64,000 bases of DNA from Polaromonas sp. (GCA_013297865.1 JAAFIP010000006.1:1-64000); one strand, 5' to 3'; shown: positions 9,637 to 18,550, counted from the first letter of the stretch. The notes: generated from the sequence alone by a model not told the origin. Made by a program: numbers and translations.

Positions 9637-10410
9637 TCAATGAGAATAGTTAATCCATTCCAAAGAAGAGCGAAGATTGGATGCTTCGGCGTGTGCGGTT
9701 TCCTTATGATGCAACACCAGGCTGGCACCGTTGTGCATGCGCTCAGTGTCTTCAAAACACTGCACACACGCCTTGGCCAGGTCTTGCGTGTCAAGCCATT
9801 GCACGGGGCCATGTGGACGCTTACGTGTAATGACTGGTGTATTGGCCAGCACACTGTAAACACGTGGGGAGTTATTCAGCGATTCGGCAGCCAACACATT
9901 TTTCAGTATCAACTGCGCGCCTGCTGCTATAGACACTGGTCCTGCATGTGGGACAGGGGATAACGCAGCACCACCGTTGATCATCACATAAGCGGACTGC
10001 TTGTTGGCCAGCAGCACAGGCCACCATTGCCTTGCACATAGAAAATGTGCATCCAGATTGCTTTGCATTACCTTGCGCCAGTCTGCCAGCGTAGTTTGTG
10101 CCAGGCTGGGCCCCTGCCACCAACCGCCGATAGAGGCAATCACCAAGTCAACCCGGCCTGAAGTAGCCAATACAGCCTGGCAGGCTCTGTCCATGGAGGC
10201 TTCGTCTTCAAAGTCTTGTACATGCACATGCAAATGCGTGCGCAGGCCATCGGGCGTTTGGCTATGCAGGGCTTGCAACTTGCCCGCATCCCGCCCCAGC
10301 GCATGCACCTGCCAACCGTCAGCAAGCAAGACCAAGGCAATGCCTTCGCCTATCGCGCCAGTGGCACCGGCGATTACGCACACAAAGGGTTTAGATGTAG
10401 CGCGCGTCAT
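9637..10410 (-). CDS. SDR-family NAD(P)-binding protein lacking the usual catalytic Tyr/Lys
   Basis: Rossmann-fold protein of 257 aa with the cofactor motif GATGAIGEG near the N-terminus and an SDR-like NASIGGW-type region (IASIGGWW). Where classical SDRs have YxxxK, the sequence reads HAGPVSIAAGAQ, with no Tyr or Lys in place. It may therefore be a non-catalytic or altered member. GAGGTGA precedes the ATG by about 6 bases. Neighbours are a glutathione transferase upstream (6 bases) and pirin downstream (1 base). Confidence 0.8.
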   Translation of the reverse strand: MTRATSKPFVCVIAGATGAIGEGIALVLLADGWQVHALGRDAGKLQALHSQTPDGLRTHLHVHVQDFEDEASMDRACQAVLATSGRVDLVIASIGGWWQGPSLAQTTLADWRKVMQSNLDAHFLCARQWWPVLLANKQSAYVMINGGAALSPVPHAGPVSIAAGAQLILKNVLAAESLNNSPRVYSVLANTPVITRKRPHGPVQWLDTQDLAKACVQCFEDTERMHNGASLVLHHKETAHAEASNLRSSLEWINYSH

Positions 10411-10416
10411 GATGGA

Positions 10417-11043
10417 TCACCTCAAAATCTCTAAGCCTTTTTTGACCGCTGGCCGATCGCCTACCAGCTTTGCCCAGCGTTCAATGGCTGATAAGTGCCC
10501 CACACGCTCAGGGTTTGCTGACCGAATGAAGCTGAGCCCGCCGGATGCCCAAGTGAAATTAGCGATGTCAGCAATCGAATAATCATCTGTGATGAATTCA
10601 CGATCAGCCAAGTGATCGTTCAGTACCTCGAGCAAACGAATACTTTCATCCAGATAGCGCTTGATGGCGTAAGGTATAGGCTCTGGTGCTGCGCGCACGA
10701 AGTGCCCCCACTGTCCAATCATGGGACCAAGTCCGCCAACCTGCCAAAATGTCCAAGCCAAAGCCTCGGCCCGGTTGCGCCCTTGAGCTGGCAGCAGCTT
10801 GCAAGTCTTTTCAGCCAGATAAACCAGTATTGCGCCTGATTCAAAAACACGCAGGCCCTCTTGCACATCATGATCTACGATGGCAGGTATCTTGCCGTTG
10901 GGATTGATCGCCTTAAAAGCCTTTGTGTGCTGTTCACCTTGAGAAATATTGACATTGAATATTTTGTAGGGCAGGCTGACCTCTTCGAGCATGATCGAAG
11001 CTTTTTGCCCGTTAGGCGTGTTTGCGGTGTACAAATCAATCAT
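10417..11043 (-). CDS. glutathione S-transferase family protein (YfcG/Ure2-like)
   Basis: Predicted cytosolic GST of 208 aa, normal length. The N-terminal thioredoxin-like domain starts MIDLYTANTPNGQKASIML; TPNGQK is the signature of the nu-class/YfcG group, which reduces disulfides and hydroperoxides with glutathione. INPNGKIPAI gives the cis-Pro and FESGAI the glutathione-binding Glu-Ser. The C-terminal helical domain contains DYSIADIANFTW. It fits the oxidative or electrophile-stress flavour of the surrounding run. Confidence 0.93.
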   Translation of the reverse strand: MIDLYTANTPNGQKASIMLEEVSLPYKIFNVNISQGEQHTKAFKAINPNGKIPAIVDHDVQEGLRVFESGAILVYLAEKTCKLLPAQGRNRAEALAWTFWQVGGLGPMIGQWGHFVRAAPEPIPYAIKRYLDESIRLLEVLNDHLADREFITDDYSIADIANFTWASGGLSFIRSANPERVGHLSAIERWAKLVGDRPAVKKGLEILR

Positions 11044-11079
11044 TGTTATAACCTTTTCGACTTTGAATGGAATACCGCC

Positions 11080-11568
11080 TCATTCTTCTAATAGTGATCG
11101 CAGCATCCAGGCTGTCTTTTCATGCACTGTGAGGCGCTGGGTCAGCAGATCTGCGGTAGGCTCATCATTGGCCTGACTGGCTATTGGAAGCAGTTTTCTG
11201 GCCGTGCGCGCTACAGTCTCATGTCCTTGCACGAGTATGTGCACCATCTCCAGTGCTTTGCAGGGCTGTTGTGGTGCGTCGGGCACAGTAGCCAGCTTGC
11301 TGAATTGGGCATAGGAACCTGGTGCCGGGTGGTCTAAAGAGCGAATGCGCTCAGCCACCAAATCCACTGCATTCCACAGCTCGGTGTACTGCACCATGAA
11401 CATTTGATGTAGCGTATTGAACATGGGCCCAGTCACGTTCCAGTGGAAGTTGTGCGTGGTCAGATACAGCGTGTAGGTGTCTGCCAGAAGACCACTGAGC
11501 CCTTCAGCCAAAAGGGCACGGTCATTCTCGTGGATGCCTATGTCGATAGGTTTCTTAAGAATCATCAT
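11080..11568 (-). CDS. dps: Dps-family ferritin-like DNA-protection protein
   Basis: Predicted dodecameric ferritin-like protein of 162 aa that oxidises and stores iron and can protect DNA. The ferroxidase-site region is clear: [19 protein letters not shown], then [14 protein letters not shown]-type residues ([15 protein letters not shown]) at the expected spacing, plus [13 protein letters not shown] in the last helices. Two adjacent ATGs (11568 and 11565) are possible starts. It stands 36 bases before the GST gene and 21 after the hydrolase gene on one strand. Confidence 0.92.
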   Translation of the reverse strand: MMILKKPIDIGIHENDRALLAEGLSGLLADTYTLYLTTHNFHWNVTGPMFNTLHQMFMVQYTELWNAVDLVAERIRSLDHPAPGSYAQFSKLATVPDAPQQPCKALEMVHILVQGHETVARTARKLLPIASQANDEPTADLLTQRLTVHEKTAWMLRSLLEE

Positions 11569-11589
11569 TGAGCCTCATCACACCAGTGT

Positions 11590-12273
11590 TTATGCCCGAA
11601 TCGCTTTACGAGCGGCTTTGAGCTGGTCTTGAACAACGTCTGCGTTACGCGCTGTTGCTGCAAAGTTGGCGAATGCACCGGCGTAGCTCCCAGTATGTGC
11701 GGTTAACAGATCGGCGATGTGTACACCGTTTTTTATGGTGTTGGCGGCAAGCTCAGCCAAGATTGGAACCCATGTGGTCACCACCACGCCGGCTGACGCC
11801 AGGCGATGCATGGCTGCTTGCTGGTTAAGATCATCAAAGGTTGAGGAAGCATCCACCACCGCATAGGCGTCGAAACCCGCCCGCACTGCACCAATGGCTG
11901 CAAACGATAGGCAGGTGGTAGTGTCGAGCGCAGCAATAATCAGTTTTTTTCGCCCTGTCGCTCGTATTGCCTTGACGGTATCGGCATGGTCCCATACATC
12001 CACGGTGTCGCGCTCAGTCACAACATGGTTGGGATACATGGCAACCAGCTCAGGCATCGTGGGGCCGTTAGGGCCTTGCGCCCAGCTGGTGGTAAGCACG
12101 GTGGGCAGTGCAAAGCGTTTGCCAATTTCGGCTAACGCAATCACATTGTTTCTCAGTTTCATCGGTTCAACCGACGGCAAAAATTGGAACAAACCCGTTT
12201 GATGGTCCACCATCACGAGTGCAGCATTGTCTGCGGTTAACTTTTCTGCAAAAGGACTGTTGGATGCGTACAT
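11590..12273 (-). CDS. YcaC-like isochorismatase-family hydrolase
   Basis: Cysteine hydrolase of 227 aa. Catalytic pieces are visible: Asp in ALVMVDHQTGLF near residue 20 and the nucleophile Cys in ALDTTTCLSF near residue 120, with GRKKLIIAA before it. YcaC homologues have no firmly known substrate. The start at 12273 is chosen because AAGGAG lies 7 bases upstream; an ATG two codons earlier almost abuts this site. It belongs to the stress-type run, 21 bases before dps. Confidence 0.88.
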   Translation of the reverse strand: MYASNSPFAEKLTADNAALVMVDHQTGLFQFLPSVEPMKLRNNVIALAEIGKRFALPTVLTTSWAQGPNGPTMPELVAMYPNHVVTERDTVDVWDHADTVKAIRATGRKKLIIAALDTTTCLSFAAIGAVRAGFDAYAVVDASSTFDDLNQQAAMHRLASAGVVVTTWVPILAELAANTIKNGVHIADLLTAHTGSYAGAFANFAATARNADVVQDQLKAARKAIRA

Positions 12274-12295
12274 GTGCATTCTCCTTGAGTGACTG

Positions 12296-12595
12296 TTAAG
12301 TGAGGTTTCTCTTGACTGTTTCAGCAAGAAGCGAAAAATTCACAATATCCAGAGCTTTGACTTGTGGTGCCTTCATCGCGAGCCAGTTTTTCAGCGCCTG
12401 TCGCTCCTCGCTGCTAACACCACCGCCAATAGCTATGACCTTTACAGCGCCATTCAGGATATGGGCATGGGCTTCAAACTCGTGAAAAACACCTATGGCA
12501 TCAATTCCGGCATCGTGCAGGGCCTTGATAGCGTGGGGCATGATGTCTGGCGTTTTTCCCAGCACCAGAACAGTAGGCTTGGCTTGTGTGTCCAT
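12296..12595 (-). CDS. small conserved-looking protein, receiver/Rossmann-like, function unknown
   Basis: Protein of 99 aa that I do not recognise. It alternates strands and helices (TVLVLGKTPDIM, VKVIAIGGGVSS, VKALDIVNF), like a small flavodoxin- or receiver-type fold, but lacks an obvious phosphoacceptor Asp. An AGGA sequence precedes the ATG. It is spaced 22 bases from each neighbour, between the NmrA-like and YcaC-like genes, so it is very probably translated from the same message. Confidence 0.7.
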   Translation of the reverse strand: MDTQAKPTVLVLGKTPDIMPHAIKALHDAGIDAIGVFHEFEAHAHILNGAVKVIAIGGGVSSEERQALKNWLAMKAPQVKALDIVNFSLLAETVKRNLT

Positions 12596-12616
12596 GGTGA
12601 TCTTCCTGGGTTCTGA

Positions 12617-13261
12617 TCAGTTTGAAATCAGCACACTACTGCTGTCAAAGGTTCGGTCGGCAATCGTTTTGGCCAGAAATGCAGCCACACTTGAGCGGGC
12701 TATGTCGCTGGGCTCAGACGAGCCATCAAAGGATGTGAAGAAACGAAGTTGGGTTGATTTCTCGTTGTCGTTCAATACTGCAGGCCTGACAATGACCCAT
12801 TGAGCAAGCCCTGACGAGCGCACCAGCTCTTCCTGCACCGACCGATCTTTCATGATGCGGCCCAGAAGAACTGGTTTGATGACGTTTCTAAATGCCCAGC
12901 TCCCATGGCCAGCAGAATCGCCTGCACCAATGGATGTCATAGCCACCAAACGGGGCGTACCGAAGAGTTTCATTGCTGCGATAACGTTTTTTGTGCCGAT
13001 CTCGCAAACGCGGCTGCCAAAAAGAAGGGTTTTGAAATCTGCAATGGCGCCAAACGTCAACACCACCACATCGTGCCCTGGCATCACACTTTTGATGCTT
13101 TCAGCGTCCTGAACATCTGCCTTGACCACGCGCAGACCTATTTCGGGCTTGATGCGGTCCACATTGCGGCCCACTGCAGTGACTTCGTGCCCCAGATCAA
13201 GCGCTTCACGGATCGCGAGACGACCAATCTGCCCCGTGGCTCCAATGATGAGCACCTTCAT
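12617..13261 (-). CDS. NAD(P)H-binding protein, NmrA / atypical SDR family
   Basis: Protein of 214 aa starting MKVLIIGATGQIGRLAIREA, the GxxGxxG dinucleotide motif of atypical short-chain dehydrogenases. VVVLTFGAIADF, LVAMTSIGAGDS and QWVIVRPAVLND follow the order seen in NmrA-like and biliverdin-reductase-B-like proteins, which act as flavin reductases or redox sensors. The activity here is inferred only to family level. It lies 9 bases after the secreted NTF2-fold gene. Confidence 0.87.
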   Translation of the reverse strand: MKVLIIGATGQIGRLAIREALDLGHEVTAVGRNVDRIKPEIGLRVVKADVQDAESIKSVMPGHDVVVLTFGAIADFKTLLFGSRVCEIGTKNVIAAMKLFGTPRLVAMTSIGAGDSAGHGSWAFRNVIKPVLLGRIMKDRSVQEELVRSSGLAQWVIVRPAVLNDNEKSTQLRFFTSFDGSSEPSDIARSSVAAFLAKTIADRTFDSSSVLISN

Positions 13262-13270
13262 GGTTGCAAC

Positions 13271-13798
13271 CTATTTCTTGGTGTTCATCAATGACTGGAT
13301 ATAGGCTGCCGTTGCAGGGTCCAGGGTAGATTCATGGCGAGCGACCAGCCAGCGGCCATTGACTTTTTTGAGCGTGTCTACGTTAATGGCCGAACCGACG
13401 TACTTCATTTCTGTCTGGCGCTCAAACACAATGAGATAAGTGGTGACGACGAGCTGTTTGCCATCACGGCTGATCACAAAATTCTCAGCGACGTGGCGTT
13501 TGTTGGTGATGAAAGGGGATACCTTACCCAGGGCTTCTTCTACCTGTTTAGGACCTACAGCGTTTCCAAAGCCTGATACGAAGACGCCGTCAGACGCAAA
13601 CAGCTCGCCATAGGCTTTATAGTCGGCCGCGTCAAGCGCATGGTTCAGCCTGGCGATCACCTGGCGAGCGGCGAGGTCATCTTCTACTTTGACTTGGTAT
13701 TTGGCCGCGTAGTAGGGCACATTTTGAGCCAGTGCCGGGGGAACCGAAGAAATGCTGAGACCTAAGGCTACTATAGAGGCGGTGATAAAAGTTTTCAT
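13271..13798 (-). CDS. secreted NTF2-fold / SgcJ-like protein
   Basis: Protein of 175 aa with a Sec signal peptide (MKTFITASIVALGLSI, cleavage after PALA) and a single NTF2-like domain: ARLNHALDAADYKAYGELFA, then strands ending NGRWLVARHESTLDP. Such proteins are often detox-linked but unassigned. It is the first gene of the long minus-strand run that ends with the RND pump; the 130 bases upstream probably hold the main promoter, next to the NarL-type regulator. Confidence 0.85.
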   Translation of the reverse strand: MKTFITASIVALGLSISSVPPALAQNVPYYAAKYQVKVEDDLAARQVIARLNHALDAADYKAYGELFASDGVFVSGFGNAVGPKQVEEALGKVSPFITNKRHVAENFVISRDGKQLVVTTYLIVFERQTEMKYVGSAINVDTLKKVNGRWLVARHESTLDPATAAYIQSLMNTKK

Positions 13799-13930
13799 GG
13801 TTCAAACTCCTAAATAGAAGTTTGAAGTGTGTTTTTACCAGGCCTCCTTGACCACCCCACGATGCCTTGTTTTGCCACCAACCTGATGGCTAGGTGACGA
13901 CACAGGCGCAGACACTACGCGCCTCTGACT
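13799..13930 (-). promoter_or_regulatory. probable promoter region of the stress/efflux gene run
   Basis: This is the only sizeable gap between the response regulator and the 13-gene run. I see no clear -35/-10 pair, only the position and a plausible ribosome site upstream of 13798. The call rests on layout. Confidence 0.4.
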
Positions 13931-14551
13931 TTAAGACTGCACCAGCCCTCTGCGCCGTGCTACAGCCACAGCTTCGCTGCGGGTGTTGACCCCCAACTTG
14001 GAGAAGATATTATTAAGGTGGAATTTCACAGTAGCCAGTGAAATATTCTTGCAACGTGCAATCTCCTTGTTGGCCATGCCTTGGGCCAGCAGCACCAACA
14101 GCTCGGTCTCGCGCACCGACAGCTCTTGCTGGTGGATGCGCAGCGCCAGGCTCTCTGCAATCTTGGGCGGAATGAAGGCCCGGCCTGCATGTACGGCGCG
14201 CACGCATTCGACAATCTCTTCCATGGTGGAGTCTTTGAGCATATAGCCCTTCGCGCCTGCGCGCAGCGCACGAAAAATGTCTTCGTCACCGTCGTAGGTG
14301 GTCAAAATGACTATCTTGGCTTCAGGCTGTGCGCTACGTATGGCGGTGATGGCGGCCACTGCGTCCATATGGGGCATGCGCAGGTCAAACAAGCCGAGGT
14401 CGGGCTTGTATGCCTGCCACATCGACACAGCTTCTTGACCGTCAGCTGCCTTGCCCACCACCTCGAAATCATCTTGGCCGCTCACAATTGCAGCCACACC
14501 TTCGCGTACCACGGAGTGGTCATCAGCGATCAATATTCGAATGCTTGTCAT
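13931..14551 (-). CDS. NarL/FixJ-type two-component response regulator
   Basis: DNA-binding response regulator of 206 aa. The receiver starts RILIADDHSVVREG (acidic pair), the phosphoacceptor Asp is in LGLFDLRMPHMD, and KDSTMEE supplies the conserved Lys. The C-terminal LuxR-type helix-turn-helix runs LSVRETELLVLLAQGMANKEIA to VKFHLNNIFSKLGV. The ATG at 14551 gives the standard N-terminus; an in-frame ATG at 14566 is also possible, and neither has a clear ribosome site. It lies just downstream of two histidine kinases and just upstream of the stress/efflux run, its likely target. Confidence 0.92.
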   Translation of the reverse strand: MTSIRILIADDHSVVREGVAAIVSGQDDFEVVGKAADGQEAVSMWQAYKPDLGLFDLRMPHMDAVAAITAIRSAQPEAKIVILTTYDGDEDIFRALRAGAKGYMLKDSTMEEIVECVRAVHAGRAFIPPKIAESLALRIHQQELSVRETELLVLLAQGMANKEIARCKNISLATVKFHLNNIFSKLGVNTRSEAVAVARRRGLVQS

Positions 14552-14703
14552 AGTGGATAAGCCCATGGCATAAGATTAATCTAAAAATCTGTTTCTTGCG
14601 AGCGAGTTTGCAGTCAATTTGCTCAGTGAACAACCTAACCATTTGGATAGGTTTAGTACCGACATAGCCAAGTCGCCCACGTGTTCAGAAACTCATCGGT
14701 TCA

Positions 14704-15933
14704 TCAAATCGATAGCCCGTTTGAGCGTACCAAGGTAAACACCACCTCCGTCCCGCGCCCAGGTGCTGAGCCTAACAGCAGGGTTGCGCCCAGGCGTTGG
14801 GCGCGGGTGCGCATACCGGCCAGTCCCAGGCCTGCCGTGATGCCACTGGGGTCAAAGCCTGCGCCGTTGTCGCGCACGGTCAGCGTTACTGCATCGGTGC
14901 CGTAGATCAGCTTAATCTCACACTTGGTGGCTTTAGCGTGTTTGCGGACGTTGGCTAAAGACTCTTGGGCGATGCGTAGCAGGGCGTTTTCGCTGTCGGG
15001 GTCTAGGTTGTAAGGTTCGCCGCGTAGCGTGAAGCTCAGTTCTGCGCTGTCCGTTCCTAGGCCTTGCTCGGCTAGAGCTTCCAGGCTGTCGATTAGCCCG
15101 GTGGAGCCCAGCGGCTCAGAGCGCAGCATGTAGACCGATTCGCGCGCTTCAGCCAAGCTGCTGCGGGTGAGCTGGCTGGCGGTGTCCATGTGGCTTATCA
15201 CGCGGTCATGCTCGCCGCGCTGCAAGGCACTGCGCATAGCTTGGAGTTGCACAGAGACGCCGGTGAAGCCTTGGGCCAAGGTATCGTGGATGTCCCGGGC
15301 GATGCGGTTACGCTCTTCGAGCACGGCGGTCTCGCGCTGCGTTTCGGCAAGGATACGAGCCTCAATCAATTGTTCACGTTTGACGACACTGGCCAGCGCA
15401 GAGGCAACTAAGCGCAGAGACTCAATCTCGGTAGGCGACCAGATGCGCCGCTGGCGGCAATCATCCACGCCAAATGTGCCCCACAGCTTGCCATCAACCA
15501 TGATGGGGTATTGAAACTGAGATACAGCGCCTGCGAGCTCTTGCTCGCCGCGACCCTTATCATGGGTTATTTGCTCAGTGAGGATTTGAATCGGCTCACC
15601 TGCGAATAAGGGATGCGCAAATTCAAAATAGGGCGACCAACCCAATATCTTGAGCTCAGGCTGATCAATCTGGCGCGCAATACCTTGCGCCACCCATTCA
15701 TAGTCAAAACTAAGATAGCCATGCGGATCTTGCGCATCTGGCGGCAACTGGCGAGCTAGCCCGCAACGATCCGCTTTAAGCGCTTGGCCAATCTGCGCGA
15801 CCACCTGATCAGCCACAGCGTCCAAGCTCTGCGTATCCAGCAGCAGCATGGAAGTGTTGACCACGGCTTGCAGCAGATCACGCTGCTGCTCGCTGGGCAG
15901 AGCGTTTCCAAGAGGGTTATGGGATGTTGTCAT
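14704..15933 (-). CDS. GAF-domain sensor histidine kinase (NarX/DesK type), copy 1
   Basis: Cytoplasmic kinase of 409 aa with no membrane segment. A GAF domain occupies about residues 20-185. The HisKA_3 dimerisation box reads ERNRIARDIHDTLAQGF (phospho-His in DIHDT), and the HATPase domain has LLRIAQESLANVRKHAKA, DNGAGFDP and GLGLAGMRTRAQ. Partner of the NarL-type regulator downstream. The catalytic part is almost identical at DNA level to the next kinase. Confidence 0.93.
   Translation of the reverse strand: MTTSHNPLGNALPSEQQRDLLQAVVNTSMLLLDTQSLDAVADQVVAQIGQALKADRCGLARQLPPDAQDPHGYLSFDYEWVAQGIARQIDQPELKILGWSPYFEFAHPLFAGEPIQILTEQITHDKGRGEQELAGAVSQFQYPIMVDGKLWGTFGVDDCRQRRIWSPTEIESLRLVASALASVVKREQLIEARILAETQRETAVLEERNRIARDIHDTLAQGFTGVSVQLQAMRSALQRGEHDRVISHMDTASQLTRSSLAEARESVYMLRSEPLGSTGLIDSLEALAEQGLGTDSAELSFTLRGEPYNLDPDSENALLRIAQESLANVRKHAKATKCEIKLIYGTDAVTLTVRDNGAGFDPSGITAGLGLAGMRTRAQRLGATLLLGSAPGRGTEVVFTLVRSNGLSI
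14915..15036 (-). repeat. 122-base segment identical to 16201-16322
   Basis: Identical base for base to the matching part of the second kinase, inside the HATPase region. Flanking sequence on the 3' side is nearly identical for a further ~160 bases, while the GAF halves differ clearly. This points to tandem duplication followed by gene conversion. Confidence 0.9.
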
Positions 15934-15962
15934 ACTTTATTTACTATGCATTCAATAGCAAA

Positions 15963-17252
15963 CTATTCAATAGATAATCGCGGTGGTACTGTATTTTGCT
16001 CATTGCTTTTACTGACCAAAGTGAACACTACTTCTGTTCCCCGCCCAGGCGCTGAGCCTAACAGCAGGGTTGCGCCCAGGCGTTGGGCGCGGGTGCGCAT
16101 ACCGGCCAGGCCCAGGCCTGCCGTGATGCCGCTGGGGTCAAAGCCTGCGCCGTTGTCGCGCACGGTCAGAGTGACAGCGTCGGTGCCGTAGATCAGTTTG
16201 ATCTCACACTTGGTGGCTTTAGCGTGTTTGCGGACGTTGGCTAAAGACTCTTGGGCGATGCGTAGCAGGGCGTTTTCGCTGTCGGGGTCTAGGTTGTAAG
16301 GTTCGCCGCGTAGCGTGAAGCTGATTTCTGCTGCGTCTGTTCCTAAGCCTTGATCTGCAAGAGCTTCCAGGCTTTCGATCAATTGGCTGGAGCCTATTGG
16401 CTCAGTGCGCAGCATATAGACGGATTCACGGGCTTCGGCCAGGCTGCTGCGGGTAAGCTGGCTGGCGGTGTCTACGTGATCCATCATGCGATCATGCTCG
16501 CCACGCTGCAAGGCGCTGCGTAGGGCTTGCAACTGCACGGATACTCCTGTGAAGCCTTGGGCCAAGGTATCGTGGATGTCACGGGCGATGCGGTTGCGCT
16601 CTTCGAGCACGGCAGTCTCGCGCTGTAGCTCGGCGGCGATACGGGCTTGGATGAGTTGCTCGCGTTTGACAACGCTGGCGAGCGCCGAGGCGACTAAACG
16701 CATCGACTCAATCTCAGTCGTTGACCACACACGGGGCTTTTGGCAATCATCTGCCCCTAAAAATCCCCATACCTTGCCATCTACCATGATGGGATAACCA
16801 AACTGGGATTGAGCGCCTACCTGCTCCTGCTCAGCGCGGGCCTTGTCATGGGCCAGATTATCAGTAATGATTTGAAAAGTCTCACCGCGCAGCATAATAT
16901 GCGCAAACTCGCCATACGGCGTCAAGCCTACAACTTTGAGACCTGGCTGATCCGACTGGCGGACGATACCTTTTGCCACCCATTCGTAATCAAGGCTGAA
17001 GTAGCCTAGCGCGTCTTGGGGATCGGGCGGCAAAACGCGTACGATGACGCCACGGTCAGCCTTGAGCTCTTGGGCAATCTGTTCTACCACTTGACCCGCC
17101 ACCGCCTCCAAGCTCTGCGCCTCCAGCAGCAGCATGGAAGTGTTGACCACGGCTTGCAGCAGGCCGCGCTCCAGCAAGCCACCGCTGGACGATTCAAGTG
17201 AGGCGGGGCCTGGGCTGTGAGCGGGGGCGGGAGAGTCTTGCAACTGTGTCAT
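15963..17252 (-). CDS. GAF-domain sensor histidine kinase (NarX/DesK type), copy 2
   Basis: Cytoplasmic kinase of 429 aa, paralogue of the preceding gene with the same order: GAF, HisKA_3 (ERNRIARDIHDTLAQGF), HATPase ending in LGSAPGRGTEVVFTLV. The N-terminus has an extra Pro/Ser-rich stretch and the GAF domain differs in many residues, so the two may sense different signals but drive one regulator. The start at 17252 is an ATG; an upstream TTG at 17267 is possible but poor. A perfect inverted repeat lies 15 bases upstream. Confidence 0.92.
   Translation of the reverse strand: MTQLQDSPAPAHSPGPASLESSSGGLLERGLLQAVVNTSMLLLEAQSLEAVAGQVVEQIAQELKADRGVIVRVLPPDPQDALGYFSLDYEWVAKGIVRQSDQPGLKVVGLTPYGEFAHIMLRGETFQIITDNLAHDKARAEQEQVGAQSQFGYPIMVDGKVWGFLGADDCQKPRVWSTTEIESMRLVASALASVVKREQLIQARIAAELQRETAVLEERNRIARDIHDTLAQGFTGVSVQLQALRSALQRGEHDRMMDHVDTASQLTRSSLAEARESVYMLRTEPIGSSQLIESLEALADQGLGTDAAEISFTLRGEPYNLDPDSENALLRIAQESLANVRKHAKATKCEIKLIYGTDAVTLTVRDNGAGFDPSGITAGLGLAGMRTRAQRLGATLLLGSAPGRGTEVVFTLVSKSNEQNTVPPRLSIE
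16201..16322 (-). repeat. 122-base segment identical to 14915-15036
   Basis: Counterpart of the identical HATPase-coding segment in kinase copy 1, at an offset of about 1.29 kb. Confidence 0.9.
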
Positions 17253-17267
17253 TGTGATGCCTGTCAA

Positions 17268-17282
17268 CTATCAACTTGATAG
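17268..17282. promoter_or_regulatory. perfect inverted repeat upstream of the kinase pair
   Basis: CTATCAACTTGATAG, two 7-base arms around one base, located 15 bases before the start of kinase copy 2 and between it and the divergent AraC-type gene. It may be an operator for either gene or a small hairpin in the kinase leader. Confidence 0.45.
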
Positions 17283-17451
17283 CTTGATGGTCCATAAATA
17301 TTCGCGCTGTCAAACCATTCTACTGGTGTACATTCACTTACATAGCGGTTAAAACTAGCCTGAGTTGTGTACGCAGCCAAGTACTAAGTTGGCTTACTTC
17401 ACCAGTATTCAGACCGTTTCACCATCGACCCAATCCACGCACAGTGAGGCC

Positions 17452-18363
17452 ATGGATAACTATGAAGCCGATGCTTTAAAACCCCAGCCCCCGCTGCTTT
17501 CCAGCGCGGCATTGCCACAGGTGGTGGGGTTGTGCAGCGCAGGGCGCGGCTGGCGTGGGCTGCAGGTGTGGCAGCAAACCTGCATCCTTGCCCAAGAAGC
17601 GGTGCTGCCGCCCATGGCTGCGCACCATGTAGTGGTTCAGCGCCAGGGCGTGGCACATATCGCGCAGCGGCGGGATGCCAGAGTGCACAGCGCCTGCTGG
17701 CGCCGCAATGACATGGCCTTGGTGCCCGCAGGCGAGCCGAGCGCCTGGCAAATCAAGGGCGCGCCGGATTTGATCCATGTGGACATTGACTGCGAGCTGA
17801 TGCAGCGTGTGGTGCTGGAGACCTTCGATATCCAGCCCGCGCAGATACTGATGCAAAGCGTTCTGTATGCGCGGGACGCCGAGATTGGCAACCTGGCTTA
17901 TATGCTGCTGCAGGAGCTGGGCAACAGCCCTGGCAATGGCCGTTTTTATGCTGAATCCCTTGGCTGCGCACTGGCTGTGCGGCTGGCAGTGAAATACAGC
18001 AGCCTGTCCCAGAGCCTGCTGGACTGCCGGGGCAGCCTGCCCAAACACCTGCTCGCACGCTGCCTGGACTACATCCAGTCCAACCTGGAGGCCAATCTGT
18101 CGCTGCAGCACCTTGCCAAAGAGGCGGGCTACAGCGCCTGGCATTTTGCAAGGCTGTTCAAGCAGGCCATGGGCATGGCGCCCCATCGCTTTGTGATGAA
18201 CGAAAGAGTCAAGCGCGCCAAGCTGCTTTTGCAGAACACATCGTTGTCCAAAGCCGAAATTGCGCTGATGGCAGGCTTTGTTGACCAGAGCCATCTGGCA
18301 CGCGTTTTCAAAGCCCATGTGGGCATGCTGCCGCGAGAGTATCGCCAGCAGCATCTGCCGTAG
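17452..18363 (+). CDS. AraC-family transcriptional regulator
   Basis: DNA-binding regulator of 303 aa. The N-terminal half is a cupin-like AraC-binding region (SAGRGWRGLQVWQQ, then HVDIDCELM). The C-terminal 100 residues hold the two helix-turn-helices: NLSLQHLAKEAGYSAWHFAR and AEIALMAGFVDQSHLARVFK, ending PREYRQQ. The ATG at 17452 follows GAGG; a TTG at 17365 would add 29 residues without similarity to anything I know. Divergent from the kinase pair and followed by a secreted monooxygenase-like gene on the same strand. Confidence 0.9.
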   Translation: MDNYEADALKPQPPLLSSAALPQVVGLCSAGRGWRGLQVWQQTCILAQEAVLPPMAAHHVVVQRQGVAHIAQRRDARVHSACWRRNDMALVPAGEPSAWQIKGAPDLIHVDIDCELMQRVVLETFDIQPAQILMQSVLYARDAEIGNLAYMLLQELGNSPGNGRFYAESLGCALAVRLAVKYSSLSQSLLDCRGSLPKHLLARCLDYIQSNLEANLSLQHLAKEAGYSAWHFARLFKQAMGMAPHRFVMNERVKRAKLLLQNTSLSKAEIALMAGFVDQSHLARVFKAHVGMLPREYRQQHLP

Positions 18364-18550
18364 CAGCAGAACTATGAGGATGTTTTTTCCAGACTGGTAG
18401 CAAGTTTGTACTAGAACGCTGGTCGGTAGATTTCTACACTTGGTTTGCAGCTTGTTTCACAAGCTTGCAGTTAAATCACCTGCCCCTTGGTGATTTGATT
18501 GGTGCAGTTCAGCTGCCCTATATTTTCAAGGGATCAACCGGAGTGATGTG

